A DNA stretch of 64,000 nucleotides from Warburgia ugandensis (GCA_035236585.1 CP141128.1:23341618-23405617), one strand, 5' to 3'. Shown: positions 12,939-24,650, counted from the first letter of the stretch. The notes: a model not told the origin generated them from the letters alone. Numbers and translations: made by a program.

Positions 12939-15900
12939 GGGGGGGGGGGGGGGAGGTTATTTCAGCAAAGAGTTGCAGGTGTAAAGTGCAGGTGACATTT
13001 GATTGGCTAGGAAAAAGTTTTTAACTTCCATTTCCTCTTAACTTTTTCAGTTTACTTTTTTTCAGCCAATCAAATTTCACACTTCCATTTCCTCTAACTT
13101 TTTCTGTTGTCTACTTTTTTCCAGCCAATCAAATGTCACACTTCCATTTCCTCTAACTTTTTCTGTTGTCTACATTTTTCCAGCCAATCAAATGTCACCT
13201 GCATGAAACAACTGAAATTAACACACCCCTATATTTTTCTGTTGTCTACTTTTTTCCAGCCAATCAAATGTCACCTGCATGAAACAACTGAAATTAACAT
13301 AACACTGTGTGTGTGTGTGTCCCCTGTCCTCAATGCTTTCACCACAGACATTTCTAAAGCTTCTGAAACCTCAGTTCCACTCTCCGCAACTCATCCAAGC
13401 AACAGCCTTGCTTTGGTTTCATTTTTTGCATGATTTCATATGGAATCTGCATTCATAACCCCGACACCCAACTTGGATGCATTTGTTATTTTTCAGTGAT
13501 TAGTTACAGAACCCACGTTCAAGAATGATTGCTTTTGCACCTGTCTCCTCAACGCCCAACAGGCAGTGGATGGCCCTAAAATATCCACAGCATCTTGTTT
13601 CATTACATCATCTTTCATTGTCTTTGGCTCTACTGGATGTTTCTGATCAGTCACTTCATGGCTAGGGCACCCGCTTGAATAACCTCAGATAAGTATCACA
13701 ATATCCGCAATTCATGAATCCGCATGGACTGCACTCACACAATCTGCGTAGTCAACGTTGATTCACCCTCCTATTCTTCTTCCCCATTCCATGATTACTC
13801 TCTGACACGATCTCCCCCATTCATTTTGAGAGTAATCTTCAATGACTCTTTCATACTTGCTGTAGATTCCAGTCTCAGTTGGAGTCCTGGCCTTCTTTGT
13901 TACTTCTACTATGATTATGTTATCAGGAAATTACTTACCTTCCATGTTTTTTACCATGTTATTTCCAGGTGCAAAATTTCTATAAGAACCTCTCATTTGT
14001 TATATATATTGTGACATGTATCTGGAGGATGTTACATGGAAAGCTTTGGGTCCAGCAAGGCCTCTAGTGCTTCCCCTGCTACCTACTCGCTATCTGGTAA
14101 GTTAATGTCTTACCCGAAAGTAAGAAATCAGAAAAAGCTGATACAAAGATGATTTACTCTTCAAGCAAGCCTCTAGAGCTTCCCCTTCTACCTACTTGCT
14201 ATCTGTAAGTCAATGTCATACCCAATAGTAAGAAAGCAGAAAGAGCTGATACAATGATGGATTTACTCTTAGTGATATGTTCCCTACTAGGTTTACACTG
14301 AGAAAACAAGCTTTTATATTCATCCTCATTAACAGCCACCCATAGCAGAGTCAGTGTTGGAAAACCTTCTGGTCTTTGTGTAGAACTTCAGCCTTAAAGG
14401 GCAGCCTCGGTGCACGAAGCTCCCGCTGATGCAGTGTCCGGGAAAGGGGCGGACAACAAGGGTCTATAGTACGCAGCCTTACCTTGTATTTTGCAAGAGG
14501 GTGTTTCCATGCCTTGAACCCGTGACCTCAAGGTCACATGATGGCAACTTTACTGTTAAATTTGACATTTGAACATATGCTTATATTTAATGCTAGTATG
14601 ACCATTAGATTGATTATCTCCAGGCCAGGTTGTAACAGCAATCAAGCAATCTCACCTGGCATATAAACCATTCTGTTGCATTGTAGATTCTGCTTTCTGC
14701 ACAAACATATGCACAGGGTGCATCTACCTGCATGGATGGACATTGTCTTAATTCCAATGAAAATGAATAACATATTAATAAGGACTATCCTTCTACTATT
14801 GACCAATCTATGGTGACAATAGGCCACCAGGTTCATTGAAGTTAGAGCAAATGCAAGTTAACCCCACTTCATGTGGATGAACTGAATATGAAAAGCTTGA
14901 TTCCATTTGAGGGTAATAATGGCGAAGTAGATTTTCCATACAACCTCCGTGATTTCCATAATATCAGAACAAAAGAAACTAAAAACTTGAAGGTAAGTCA
15001 CATATCAAATACCTTTTGCAACAATCCAAACATAAAAGGATGAAATGACTGTTCAACCCATCCATCTCCATCTTTAGCTTGGTGAAAATCTTCGCAATCC
15101 TGCCAAGTAAACATTTCCATGAAGAAGCTTCAGCTAACAGATATTAGGCAAATTTCCCAAAAAATTTCATCATTGTGCAAGAAATATGAAAGAATCAGAC
15201 AGAGATGCAAATAAAAGGGACGGAAACCTGGCACCATCTTGCATGGGATTTCGATCTATCTGTATGTGCCCAGATGTGGAAATTGCCACACTTTTTGCAG
15301 GCTATTCTTCTAGAATATCCATGAGGGTCTTCATTGTCAACCTCTGAATGAGCATATCCAGAAGCAAAGAGACCATGCCATCCATTCTGGAGATATGTGA
15401 AAACATGACCCACTGTAACATAAAACATGAAAATAACAGAACTAGGAAATAAGAACAGAAAGAACATGCATGACGAATACTTTAATTATTGCAGATACCG
15501 TGTTTCAGCATCATTAATTCCTCCAGTGATAACACACTTAAGCACCAACATAGATATGGTAGCTTTATATGGGACAAGTACACCAAAAAAGATGACTTCC
15601 TATATTTAGGATCAATGATCCATGAGGGCAGAGAGATTGAAAGGGATGTTACCCAAAAAAACCAAGCAGGGTGGAACAAATGAGAAGTGCCTCTGGACTT
15701 CTATATGATCAGCGGGTGCCACTCAATCTGAAAGGAAATTCTATAGGACAGCTGTAAGGCCGGGCATGCTCTATGGATCAGAGTGTTGGATTGTTAAGGA
15801 ACAATACATAGGATGAGTACAACAAAATGAGGATGTTGAGATGGATGAGTGGCAAGACAAGAAAGGATGGAATTAAAAATGAAAACATTGGAGGAAACTT

Positions 15901-18900
15901 AGGTGTAACACCAATAGGTAACAAGATGAGGGAGTATAGAATTAGATGGTTTGGACATGTCCAACAAAGACCAAAAACTACAACGATTAGAAGGGGCAAG
16001 TTAATCTAAGTTGACGGCTCTAAAAGGACAAGAGTAAGGCCCAAAAGGACGAGGTCAGAAGTAGTGAGAAAAGATTTAAAAACTCTTGGACTTATTAAAA
16101 CAATGACACTTGAGAGAGGTGAATGAAGGAACAAGATTTCTGTAGCCGACCCCTATTCGTAATAAGGCTTTGATGATGATGATGATGATGTAGCTTTATA
16201 TGATGACACTTGGAGAAGTGGTCTGAAATGCATACTAACCTTATATAGTGTTATCCCCAAATAACAAACCAAAACCAGAATTAAGTATGCACAGAAAGTC
16301 GTAGTGCAACATGAATAAACAGTAATAAGATCATCAGGCCTGGTATTTTCAAATGCCAAGGCAATCTTATTTTCAGACACTGCCTTTTTATGATTTTAGT
16401 CTAGATTTTTGGAAGATCTAACCCATTCATATTTTTCAAAATCCCTTAGATTACCCAGAAAAAAATTGCTCCTATTGGATGCTTGCATCCTTATATTTCT
16501 CTATGCTTTGAATCAAAACCATTGAAATAACAAGTGTAATAAAACAGAAGTTAAGTAATCTGATTGACATGATTTCCAATGGGCAGGCTAAATACAGAGG
16601 CCCAAACTATATGAATATCGTAGATTAAAAAGAAAAGGCAGCATCCAAAAGTTAGACACTGCCTTAGCATTTGAAAATATAGGACTCTAAGATCACAACC
16701 CAAATTAGGGAAAAAATAATAATTATTGCTGAAAAAACTCTGAAAACCCACATAACAACCAATTAGGCAGTTGTGTTTGTTAGAAAATAACTGCCTCTAA
16801 GATGCCAACTGTTTCTCTATCTAAGACATGCGACATAACTAAACAAAATATGGCAGCTAGCAAAATAAATGAAACATAAACTATCCAACTTCCCAGTAGG
16901 ACAATGATACGGAGAAATGCTGAAGTCACAGTGATGCTGTGGCATAAAAAACCATATCTTCATTTATTTTATTTTCTGGAATTAAATCCAGATCAAGAAA
17001 TAGAGGTTACAGATTATTTGAACAATAATTTATCAATCTATGCAAAGTTTAAAGTTATTGTTTCCGGTTTTGTGGGGGTTTGCTCTGTAGTATATGGCAA
17101 GATTGAGATGCAGTGAGATATAAATTGTGGGAAGATCTTATGGAAGTGAAGGACCAACAAGAGGTGCCTTGATGTGTCAATGTTGACTTCAATGTCATCA
17201 AAGAATTGTGAGAAAGAAATATGGGCACCCCTGCCATGGTTACTACTGTTGGGATGTTTACCAGGCCAAATAGGAAGAAAAGTAGTACTCTAAGTAAGGT
17301 ACACAGATTCTTATTATCAGTACAGTGGTTAGATGCTTTTCCTGTTACTGGAGTGAACGCAGATCATGTCGACATCTCAGATCACTACCTTTTTGGTGCT
17401 ATAGTCATGCATCCAACCTTAAGTGCCAAACCCTTCCGTTTTGAGGTAGCTTTGTTAAATGAAAAGGGATTCTTAGTTCTCTTTCTGAGTTTAGAATTCA
17501 GTATCTGAATACTCTCTTCCCTAATGAAAGATTGAAAGGGCAATATTTAATGTGGTGGATAAAGACTCCTAGCCCAGATTGGTTTCGCATGAAGCTTTCT
17601 GAAGTGGACTGGAGTTTTATGTCAAATGACATACGTTACTTTATGAATGAGTTCCACCCGTATGGAGTGACCAATTCTTACTTGTGAGCCACTTTATATC
17701 TTTAACACCTTGAGCTTAAGGATTTTAGACCCACAAGCCTTCTTGGGTGTAGATATAAATCCTAGCTAAGGTCCTTTCTAACAGACTAAAAGCAGTGATA
17801 AAAGATCTCATATCAATAGAGCAGTCTGCCTTTATTCTTTGTCAGAAAGATCCTTGATAGGGTTCTTATCACTTCTGAATGCATCCATGCTATGAGTAGC
17901 TCAGAACAAGGGGGTTTCTTGTGTAAGCTTGATATGGAGAAGGCTTATGAGAGGGTGAAATAGAAAAATGTTAGCTTCACATGGAGAAAATGGACTGAGG
18001 TTTGTGTTTCCTCTACTAAGTTCTCCATTTCGGTAAATAGTTGTCCCAGGGCCTTTTTAAGAATACTAGAGGCTTGAGACATGGTGAACCCTTCTCTCCT
18101 CACATTAGTAGGAAGTTTTTAGTAGACTTATGCAAAAGATGGATGATGTTTAAATTTTCTCAGGCTTTGAGTTTCAAGCAATCTAAAAATCACTATTCTT
18201 CAGTATGCTGATGACACATTACTTGTGTCAGGTCCTAAGCTTGGTATCAGTGTTAAAATAAAAGACATCATGAGATTGTATGCAATGGTATATGAGCAAA
18301 GAGTAAATTTCTCAAAAGCACTATTCATGGGAGTGAGAATTGATGAAGCTAGATTAACTCATGAAGCTAATTTTCTTAGCAGTAATACATCCGACCTTCC
18401 TTGATCGTACTTAGGCCTCCCTCTCATAGCGGAAGACCAAGAGAAATACTATGGAGCCTAATCTTGTGAGGTTTGATTGTAGGCTTGTACGATGGATAAA
18501 TGGTGCTTATCAATGGGAAGGAGACTCACTCTTATAAAAAACTACTTTCTCAAATCTCCCTATCTACTTCGTCTCCATGTTCAAATGCCCACTTTCTATT
18601 ACAAAGGAATTGGAGAAGATGCAGAAAACCTTTCCCTGGGATAATCTTGTTGATAGGAAAGTTACCATCTAGTGAAGTGGGAAGACAAATGCTACTCTAA
18701 GCAAGAGAGAGATTTGGGCATTAGGGACCAAAGAGTAGTCAACAAATCTCCATAGGAATGAAGGAAACTGGCGACTGAATGAGAGGAACATAAAGATTTC
18801 TGCTTTGTGAAAGGAGATTCGCTTAAGATGTGGATGTTTTCTTGACAGAAACATCTATCTGTGCGAGAAATGGTAATAATACAATGTTCTGAGATGGTGC

Positions 18901-21900
18901 ATTCAAAGAAAGCTGAGACTTTATACCAGGAAGAATTCACAGAATTTCCTCTTTGAAACATGGGTTGGCGAAGGATATGTACAGACAAATATAATAGAGT
19001 GGAATGGAACTTGCACGTTGGTAGGAATATGTATGAATTTGAAGAAAACGAGTTGCAGAAACTCATTACAACGGAGATCCGAGTCACCTAGTCCTCCAAT
19101 GAGACTGCTACTATTGCCGTAGCTAGATATAAAGTGCAAGAGGATGCTACCATCCCCTGTGGGTTGAATGTGCCCTTTAGGTCACCAGTGTCTAGGTCTC
19201 ACCCCTAGTTAATTAATAATTCCAAAGTTGTCATTTTGCTTTTCCAAGCAGCAGAAATTAATTGGCAGGCTTGTCAGGGGAGACTTAACATATGGAGGCT
19301 GACACCAAAAGCTAAGATGCTCAATGAATGTAAGTATAGGCCTTTGCAAGGTGGACAAAACTAGGTGAGTCCCAAGATGTGTTCTGGTGGGCTAAGTAAT
19401 GTGACAATATCCACCTTCCATTTCCAAGATCTTCAAGGAAATAAATAACTTTGTCAAGTCTTGAGGGATCTCAGAAGACTTGTAAATATCTAAGGGAAGC
19501 TATTATATCGTTGCAAATGGTTTAGTAAAACAAAGAGCAGATTTCCCGTCTCTTATGTGCAACTTTGACCTTTCCTTAGCATGGGTTTCTTTATTATAGA
19601 ATTGCTTCATTGTTAATAAGTGTAGAAATGATTCGATGAAAATTCACATGGTTCTTGTGCCGGCTGCAGGGTTAAAGAAACTCAAATGAAGAGGTAACTG
19701 CTAGAAAATGGCAATTTAGAAAACTACACACCTTTTGTGGAGCACTCTGAAACCTGCGGAAATAGTTCAAAAGTTCCTCCCTTCTCAGTTCATCATCATA
19801 TGCTTTCCGCTTCAAAGAATCTAGTAAAACCTGGATAGGAAGTTCAAATATGATGTTACAAAATCCAAAAATAATTGAACAAGAAAACAAGTGTCAAATG
19901 AAGTGTACCTCATATGCATTTTGAAGCTTCTTGAAGGCTTCAGCAGCTTTCTCATTACCCATATTTTTATCTGGATGGACCAGCATTGCCTGAGAACCGA
20001 ATTACAGAAATTCAACTACAAGGACCATCAAAAAATAAGTGCATAATGATTATAACAAATAATTTAGACAAGATACATTTAAATGATGCACTGATGTTTC
20101 TAATGTAATCAGAAAAGAATAGGTACCTTTTTCCTGTATTCTCGCTTCAGTGAAGAAACATCTATGCTGTCATAACGTGACAAGCCTAATGCTGAATAGT
20201 GATCATTACAGTTTAAGAGTCGAACAACTTCATCCTCAGATGTTATCTCTGTCTCAGCTTCACTGGTTGAAGGAGCTCCAGGGTTATGGTCTGTTGATCT
20301 TGCAGAAGCAGTTCCAAATGTATCATCTGAAGGTGAAGCATGCATAGGCTCCCCATAGAAGTGACTTGGTCTACCTTGGGCTCGCCCCGCATGCTCCTGG
20401 GCACCACCAGATCTATGCTCGTTTATGTTATTTTTTAGAAAGTGCACTAGAACATCACTAGAAATGAAAGACAAATTTATTCCCAAAAGCAAACCAAGCC
20501 ATCCAACATATCCTCTGGCACAGTGCATAGAATACACAGTGGCAATGAACAATGAGATGCGTTCATGGCTCAAAGCAAACATGACCCCTGCATTTCAAAG
20601 CAGCAAATATAAGCAGATGTTAACATAAGAGTTATCAGAAAATATCAGCTTCTTCAGCTAAGACTTGTCAGGAAGTAAAAATGAATGCTCCCCAAGTTCA
20701 AAAAAGTATGGACCTCCAACAAAGATGAAAGACCCAGTTGTCCAAAAGCTGCCGTACAACCACAAGAATAGGGTTGCAATGATGGCAATCGCAAGAATTG
20801 TCAATGAGAAACCAATCAAAACTGCCACTAAACCTGCAGCTACCTGGATTATAGAGAAAAATTGACCATGTAAGCACACAGAAAATTCTGATTGTCAATC
20901 CCACGACACAAGCTATAAAGACCCTCCAGTAAATGGTTCAGAGTGTTGGAGACAAATAAAAACATCGAGCATGGAATAAACTCTAGATCAAAATGGGTTG
21001 TTCATTTCCCAACCAAAAACCGTCTGTTAAGCTTGTTTCTCTTGGAAGCAACCTGAAAAGAACCACAAATTGCAAGTTGTGCAACTGAATATTGTTTTTC
21101 TAGTATCCGTATGCTTAGTCAAATTTACTTGATAGAAACATTGAAATGAATCACGAATGGACATATAGAGAGGCAGAACTGACCACAACCATAAGAAACT
21201 TCATAATTCCTATCATTGCAATGACCGAGAGAATGCTGCACCAAATAACTGTGAAAAATGATGTTGTCCCCAGCCTTAATAAGGAATCAAGACCCCTAAG
21301 ACTGCATTCCAACCAAACCATGGATAGAAGCAACATTAACTTCCCAAAATGCACAAGCCACCTTGAAATAATAGGATACCCATGCTGTGTTTTGCGAAGG
21401 ACATAATCACGTGCATCAAATAAAGAGGTGGATAAAGTAGTGAACAATGGCCTCCACTTTTCAAGCCATTCAGTGGCAACTTTCAAAATGGACAAAGCTG
21501 AAGCTCCTAAGTTCCTACCAGCTACTGCATCTGAAGCCAGCGACCTGCTCATCATGTCTTCAGCAGGCAAGCCATGCTGTAAGAATCCATCACTGCTGTT
21601 TGAGTTGTTTGAATCCTGATTCCTTCCAGGTGAAATTCCATCACCTCCATAATCTTCTCTTGACTCTGAAGTGCTTCCCACCGCATCTGTTGAATTACTT
21701 GGTGTGGACACTGATGGTACTGAACTTGGTCTATTATCCCCAGACTTCTCCTTGCTGGAGATACTAGCAGACCAATGATTGTTTTTCTTAACATTTTCTG
21801 AATATTTGGCTCTATTCACTCTATCTTCTAATGGACTGCTCAGCCTGCACACATGGTTGTTTACAAGCTCCTCTCCATCAACAACTGTTCCCTGATGTGT

Positions 21901-22017
21901 TTTTGTCTTTTTGCTTGTTTCCTGCAAAGTTACCCCCACTGTCCCTGAAACTGGAATTTTGTAGTTTGATGCATTCTTACTTAACCCATTCTTCTGTCGG
22001 TTACCTTTTCGAGCCAT
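9589..22017 (-). CDS. DNAJC14/Jiv-like membrane J-domain protein (9 coding exons, 737 aa)
   Basis: Exons on the minus strand, in order: 22017-21184, 20843-20714, 20587-20127, 19989-19909, 19830-19732, 15386-15228, 15099-15013, 14727-14656, 9879-9589. All introns are GT-AG, phases agree, and the 2214-nt CDS is open to its stop. The start is the ATG opening [11 protein letters not shown]. An in-frame ATG 25 codons upstream lies in probable intron or UTR. The protein has a polar Ser/Asn-rich N-terminus (1 to ~215), several hydrophobic spans (~220-400), a J domain (~450-535) with HPD at 480-482, and a Jiv90-type domain (~561-660) with two CxxC pairs (565/568 and 587/590). It ends in a low-complexity Ser-rich, Lys-rich tail. 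The family is known as Hsp70 co-chaperones; animal DNAJC14 is an ER membrane protein that handles membrane cargo. An ER-membrane co-chaperone role in the plant is inferred. Confidence 0.92.
11253..11431 (-). mobile_element. Au-type SINE with 20-bp target-site duplication (intron 8)
   Basis: On the minus strand it starts GAGGGGGAGCCTTGGTGCAA (A-box region), has GTGACCTTCAGGTCACGGGTT (tRNA-like B-box region), and ends GTGCACCATGGCTGCC. This is the layout of the plant Au SINE family. It is flanked by identical 20-bp repeats (11233-11252 and 11432-11451, beginning ACCTGCAATAAAGG), so the insertion appears complete and fairly young. It lies in the same orientation as the host gene. Confidence 0.9.
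12912..12953. repeat. (TA)n and poly-G tract
   Basis: About 25 bp of TA repeats are followed by GT and a run of 15 G. It forms the left edge of the inverted-repeat element. Confidence 0.95.
12956..13305. mobile_element. MITE-like element with inverted ends and internal 59-bp repeats
   Basis: The left arm contains GTGCAGGTGACATTTGATTG (from ~12985) continuing into GCTAGGAAAAAG. The right arm, 13250-13281, is its reverse complement (CCAGCCAATCAAATGTCACC then TGCA). Outside this, GGTTATTTCAG on the left pairs with CTGAAATTAAC on the right. Between the arms the motif CAGCCAATCAAAT recurs at 13063, 13122, 13181 and 13257, i.e. 59-bp tandem units plus one longer unit. No coding capacity. Exact ends are unclear because of the flanking simple repeats. 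Confidence 0.7.
14053..14274. repeat. Two-copy ~111-bp tandem duplication in intron 8
   Basis: AGCAAGGCCTCTAGTGCTTC at 14053 recurs as AGCAAGCCTCTAGAGCTTCC at 14164. Both copies continue through the same TACCTACT.GCTATCT and GCTGATACAA phrases, with ~90% identity by eye. Confidence 0.85.
14396..14557 (-). mobile_element. Au-type SINE, 5'-truncated (intron 8)
   Basis: Same family as the copy at 11253-11431: on the minus strand it has a B box GGTTCAAGGC at 14511-14520 preceded by GAGGTCAC, and a tail ending GTGCACCGAGGCTGCCCTTT. The A-box end is missing beyond ...ACAGTAAAGTTGCC, and no flanking duplication is seen. It lies ~100 bp downstream of exon 8, close to its donor site. Confidence 0.87.
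14656..14727 (-). CDS. Exon 8: Jiv90 domain continued
   Basis: A 24-codon exon, residues 618-641, [20 protein letters not shown] ending FICQ. Canonical sites TGCAG|GTAGAT and CCAG|GTGAGA. Confidence 0.94.
15013..15099 (-). CDS. Exon 7: Jiv90 domain continued
   Basis: Residues 589-617. [16 protein letters not shown] supplies the second cysteine of the CQDC pair and the conserved H/D/G/W residues, ending FGLLQK. Splice sites GGCAG|GATTGC and AAAAG|GTATTT. Confidence 0.94.
15228..15386 (-). CDS. Exon 6: start of Jiv90 domain
   Basis: Residues 536-588. Contains [14 protein letters not shown] and SHARWCQ, both hallmarks of the Jiv90 cysteine-rich region. The acceptor CTCCAG|AATGG was chosen because exon 5 ends in phase 0. 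A nearer upstream AG (TTACAG) would shift the frame. Confidence 0.93.
15572..16190 (+). mobile_element. 5'-truncated RTE-clade LINE (intron 5)
   Basis: It encodes the C-terminal part of a plant RTE protein in the plus direction ([54 protein letters not shown]) with stops and one frame change. It ends in the family's 3' signature, CCGACCCCTATTCGTAATAA then GGCTTTGATGATGATG. The 12-bp duplication TAGCTTTATATG flanks it at 15560-15571 and 16191-16202. It is antisense to the host gene and starts ~185 bp upstream of exon 6's acceptor in genomic distance. Confidence 0.9.
17100..19600 (+). mobile_element. Decayed L1-type LINE (intron 5)
   Basis: Translated pieces on the plus strand follow the order of a plant L1 ORF2. 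The endonuclease end is [17 protein letters not shown] and [14 protein letters not shown] blocks include [10 protein letters not shown] and [12 protein letters not shown] near 18200-18230. The thumb region reads RLTLIKN then LPIYF, with [11 protein letters not shown] near 18610. Many stops and frameshifts occur between blocks, so it is inactive. Boundaries are approximate. Confidence 0.82.
19732..19830 (-). CDS. Exon 5: end of J domain
   Basis: Residues 503-535, [20 protein letters not shown] and on to SAPQK. The YDDELRREE block is typical of helix IV of J domains. It is followed by a 4.3-kb intron containing LINE insertions. Confidence 0.93.
19909..19989 (-). CDS. Exon 4: J-domain HPD loop and helix III
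   Basis: A 27-codon exon, residues 476-502, reading [20 protein letters not shown] and ending QNAYE. The His-Pro-Asp triad that stimulates Hsp70 ATPase is intact. It is too short to stand out as an open frame; both splice sites are canonical (CTCAG|GCA, GAG|GTACAC). Confidence 0.95.
20127..20587 (-). CDS. Exon 3: last membrane spans, linker and J-domain helix I-II
   Basis: Codes residues 322-475. A hydrophobic stretch ([16 protein letters not shown]) is followed by an acidic, Ser-rich linker. The J domain then begins at [20 protein letters not shown] and ends at REYRKK just before the HPD loop. Donor AAG|GTACCT. Confidence 0.93.
20714..20843 (-). CDS. Exon 2: membrane span
   Basis: Codes residues 279-321 plus the first base of codon 322, almost all hydrophobic ([19 protein letters not shown]). 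The acceptor is TAATCCAG|GTAGCT. The donor GGAG|GTCCAT gives phase 1, which matches the two bases starting exon 3 and joins FVG-G-VMFALS smoothly. Confidence 0.88.
21184..22017 (-). CDS. Exon 1 of the J-protein gene: N-terminus and first membrane spans
   Basis: Codes residues 1-278. The first ~210 residues are hydrophilic, rich in Ser, Asn, Lys and Gly. The end is hydrophobic ([17 protein letters not shown], then [19 protein letters not shown]). The chosen donor is GTG|GTCAGT at 21183. An alternative GT six bases earlier would remove two valines. Confidence 0.88.
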
Positions 22018-24502
22018 GACAGATAGAGTTGAATCACACAAAAATGGAGATATGTTGATCAACTTCTGATCCACACAAAATTCATGCACCAAAAATTAAC
22101 TTGAACTCGAGAAATTTGCCTGTTTATACAGTTTTACAACAATTAGATTGCAGATCAAATATTCATTCCAATAGAGACAGTAACATGCCGCAGGTATAAA
22201 CATTTAGCAACATTTGCCTGTTATTGTTAATTAAAATGGGAATCAAGTATATAGGTATCTAGTTAACAAAACTTATCAGCTTTTTGCATGCCCTATTAAG
22301 AGTAACTGCATTAAAAAGACTAAACTACAAATAGTATTATATATTTCCTGAATGAAGATAACTGAAAACAAATGTCATCTGACCTTTATAACACAAATAT
22401 TACAAGTAGCTAAATCTTTTATTTATACCAGCCAAGGTTATCAATAAACCACATGTTTCAGCTCCATAATATCAAGCATATATATACATGGCTTCTACAT
22501 GTACCAACAACAAAGAGGAGCAAAGTCATCTGATAACTAAAAGCATCAGTCTCAAAACATGCCATCACAACTTTGATGCACCGCCAAAAGACCGTAAACA
22601 CAAAATAGACCACCAATGGCATTGACAGGAATAAAGCTTGTGATCTAAAACCAAAACATCAACAATCTATGACATTTTAAATGGGTAGAAAAGGACCCCC
22701 GATCCTGAAATAAGAAAGCTTTAGTTGTATATATCTTGATAAAAAAAGGCTCTCAAATTCTCAAAGATAAAGAAGGCAAAATACAGAATGAAATAAAATG
22801 AGATATTAAGAAGAAGCCAAAGCATTAAACAAGGAAGATACTAAAAACTAAAGTGAAGCATTTAAAGTTAAGAAGCAGCAAACAATAAGGAAAATACTTA
22901 GCGGTTCAGTAAGAACTAACTTACTTGTTCAATTTCAAAGTACTTAAACTGATCTAACTAGTACTCTGGGGCATGAAACCATTTCATAAACACCAAAACG
23001 CTACTACCTAAAGCCAAGTCTAAGTGCAGATACATATGCTCATGCAGAGTCAGAATTTCAAATATAGAACTCTCTTCGCATCTCCACTAGTAGCAGAAAG
23101 CCAGACTCAAGTCAGGTCAAGGGCACAGGCTCTTGGATCTCAGAGTGTTTGTTGTTCCTATTAGGAACTTGACATTGAACTAAGTAATAAACAAGCAGGG
23201 AAACTAACAGTCTGTGCTCAATCAGTCAGATCTGAAACGAAAGTGTGGCAAGCAATTCTCCTGTAGCCAATAAACTCGAAAGCTGGCTGCTTGGTGTTCC
23301 TTGTCTTGTAAAATGACCAAAGCAGGGTAGTGATTTTCGAAATTAGTCAAATGTCCCTCAAGAATCTCCATACGAGAGAATTGTAAAATAGTGTAAGTTA
23401 CTTGATTGTCTATGTTCCTTCCTTTTATTAGAAAATTTAATATGTTAATTTTAATCGTACTGAAGAGACAAACCCAAACTGATCAGAGTTTATCAGCAAA
23501 AGTCTTCATAACCCAACTGCAGTTTTATCCAACTTACCATTTATATTCCATACAGATTGCAGAATGATGGAAAGAGAATCAAAAATTATCTTTCCTACTT
23601 TTGATCATTGGTCAGGGAGGTATTTTCCTTTCTGTGGAGTTGGTCAGATCACAATGCACATATTTTGGTTGGAAAGAAAAGCCGTTCTCTTGTGGGCTCG
23701 TTTCTCATACCTAATATCACTATATTCTTCTTCTATTTCAAGTGATCCATAGAGACAAATTCTTATTGGGGCTAGTCAACATCCCTAAACACAAGAAAAA
23801 ATTCTTGCGGCCTATCCCTGTATACACAGTCAGCAACATCCATTGGCAGTAATCTATATTAAAATCCAATTATTACTCCTGCGATCCAGAGTTTCAAGAT
23901 TTAAAACCAAATTTTGGTCGTACAATTGTTACAAATAATATAGTTGAGATGCCTTGGGCCATTTTGAAATGCAAAATTACAGAATTACTTTTTCTCTTGA
24001 AAAGACGTTTTCTTTTCAAAAAGGGCAAAAAGAGCGGAAGAATCAACGCACCACCTGAGATTTCAGAAGTTCTATTTCATTCCAGATACCAAGCGTATAC
24101 ATCCGAATAAGAAAGTATGCTCTAAATGCAAAACTGCAGATGTTAACAAACTTGGCTGCATCATAGAGAACCCAACAAAGCAAACATATATATTTGCAAG
24201 AAGGAAATATCAAGTAAATTATTGACATCTAATAACCTTTCGATTAATTTATCACAACAAAACCGAAAAATCAAAGAACGAAATGGATTCAACTAATATA
24301 ACAAATCAAACCCCCCAAAATTCACAATTTCCCAGGAAACCCATTATCAGAGAGAGAAGATTAAAGAAGAACCTCTACAATAACCGACAAATTTGAGAGG
24401 AAAGACGCTGATCAACCTAATATAGTGAAAAAGAGAGAAACCCAGACGAAAGATACTTCATGAGATGATCTAGAAAAGCGAAAAAACTGAAACAAGAAAT
24501 AC
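22018..24502 (-). other. 5' UTR intron of the J-protein gene
   Basis: A donor AATTCAAG|GTATTTCTTG at 24503/24502 follows a GA-rich leader, which suggests a first non-coding exon. Candidate acceptors before the start codon are TATAAACAG at 22120 or GTGGATCAG at 22066. Between them there is AT-rich DNA with no recognised element or open frame of note. RNA evidence would be needed to choose the acceptor. Confidence 0.55.
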
Positions 24503-24650
24503 CTTGAATTGAGCTTCACGCATGCATGTGGGTTGAGAGATTTTTCGAAAGAGGAGAGAAAACGGGTTGTTGGCAAAGAGGGTTTGGAGTTTTGAAGTAG
24601 GGAAGAAAGGGAGTTTGAATGCTATGGTATTGGACGGCTGGGCATCGGAG
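24503..24650 (-). other. Probable 5' UTR exon of the J-protein gene
   Basis: The segment is GA/CT-rich and of higher GC than its surroundings, and it ends in a consensus donor. On the minus strand it begins about 30 bp after a TATA-like box. This matches the usual plant layout of a non-coding first exon followed by a leader intron. The 5' edge is an estimate. Confidence 0.5.

Noticed and set aside
21428..22019. Plus-strand open frames over exon 1 of the J-protein gene
   Set aside because: They are antisense shadows of a spliced gene whose minus-strand frame continues through nine phase-consistent exons.
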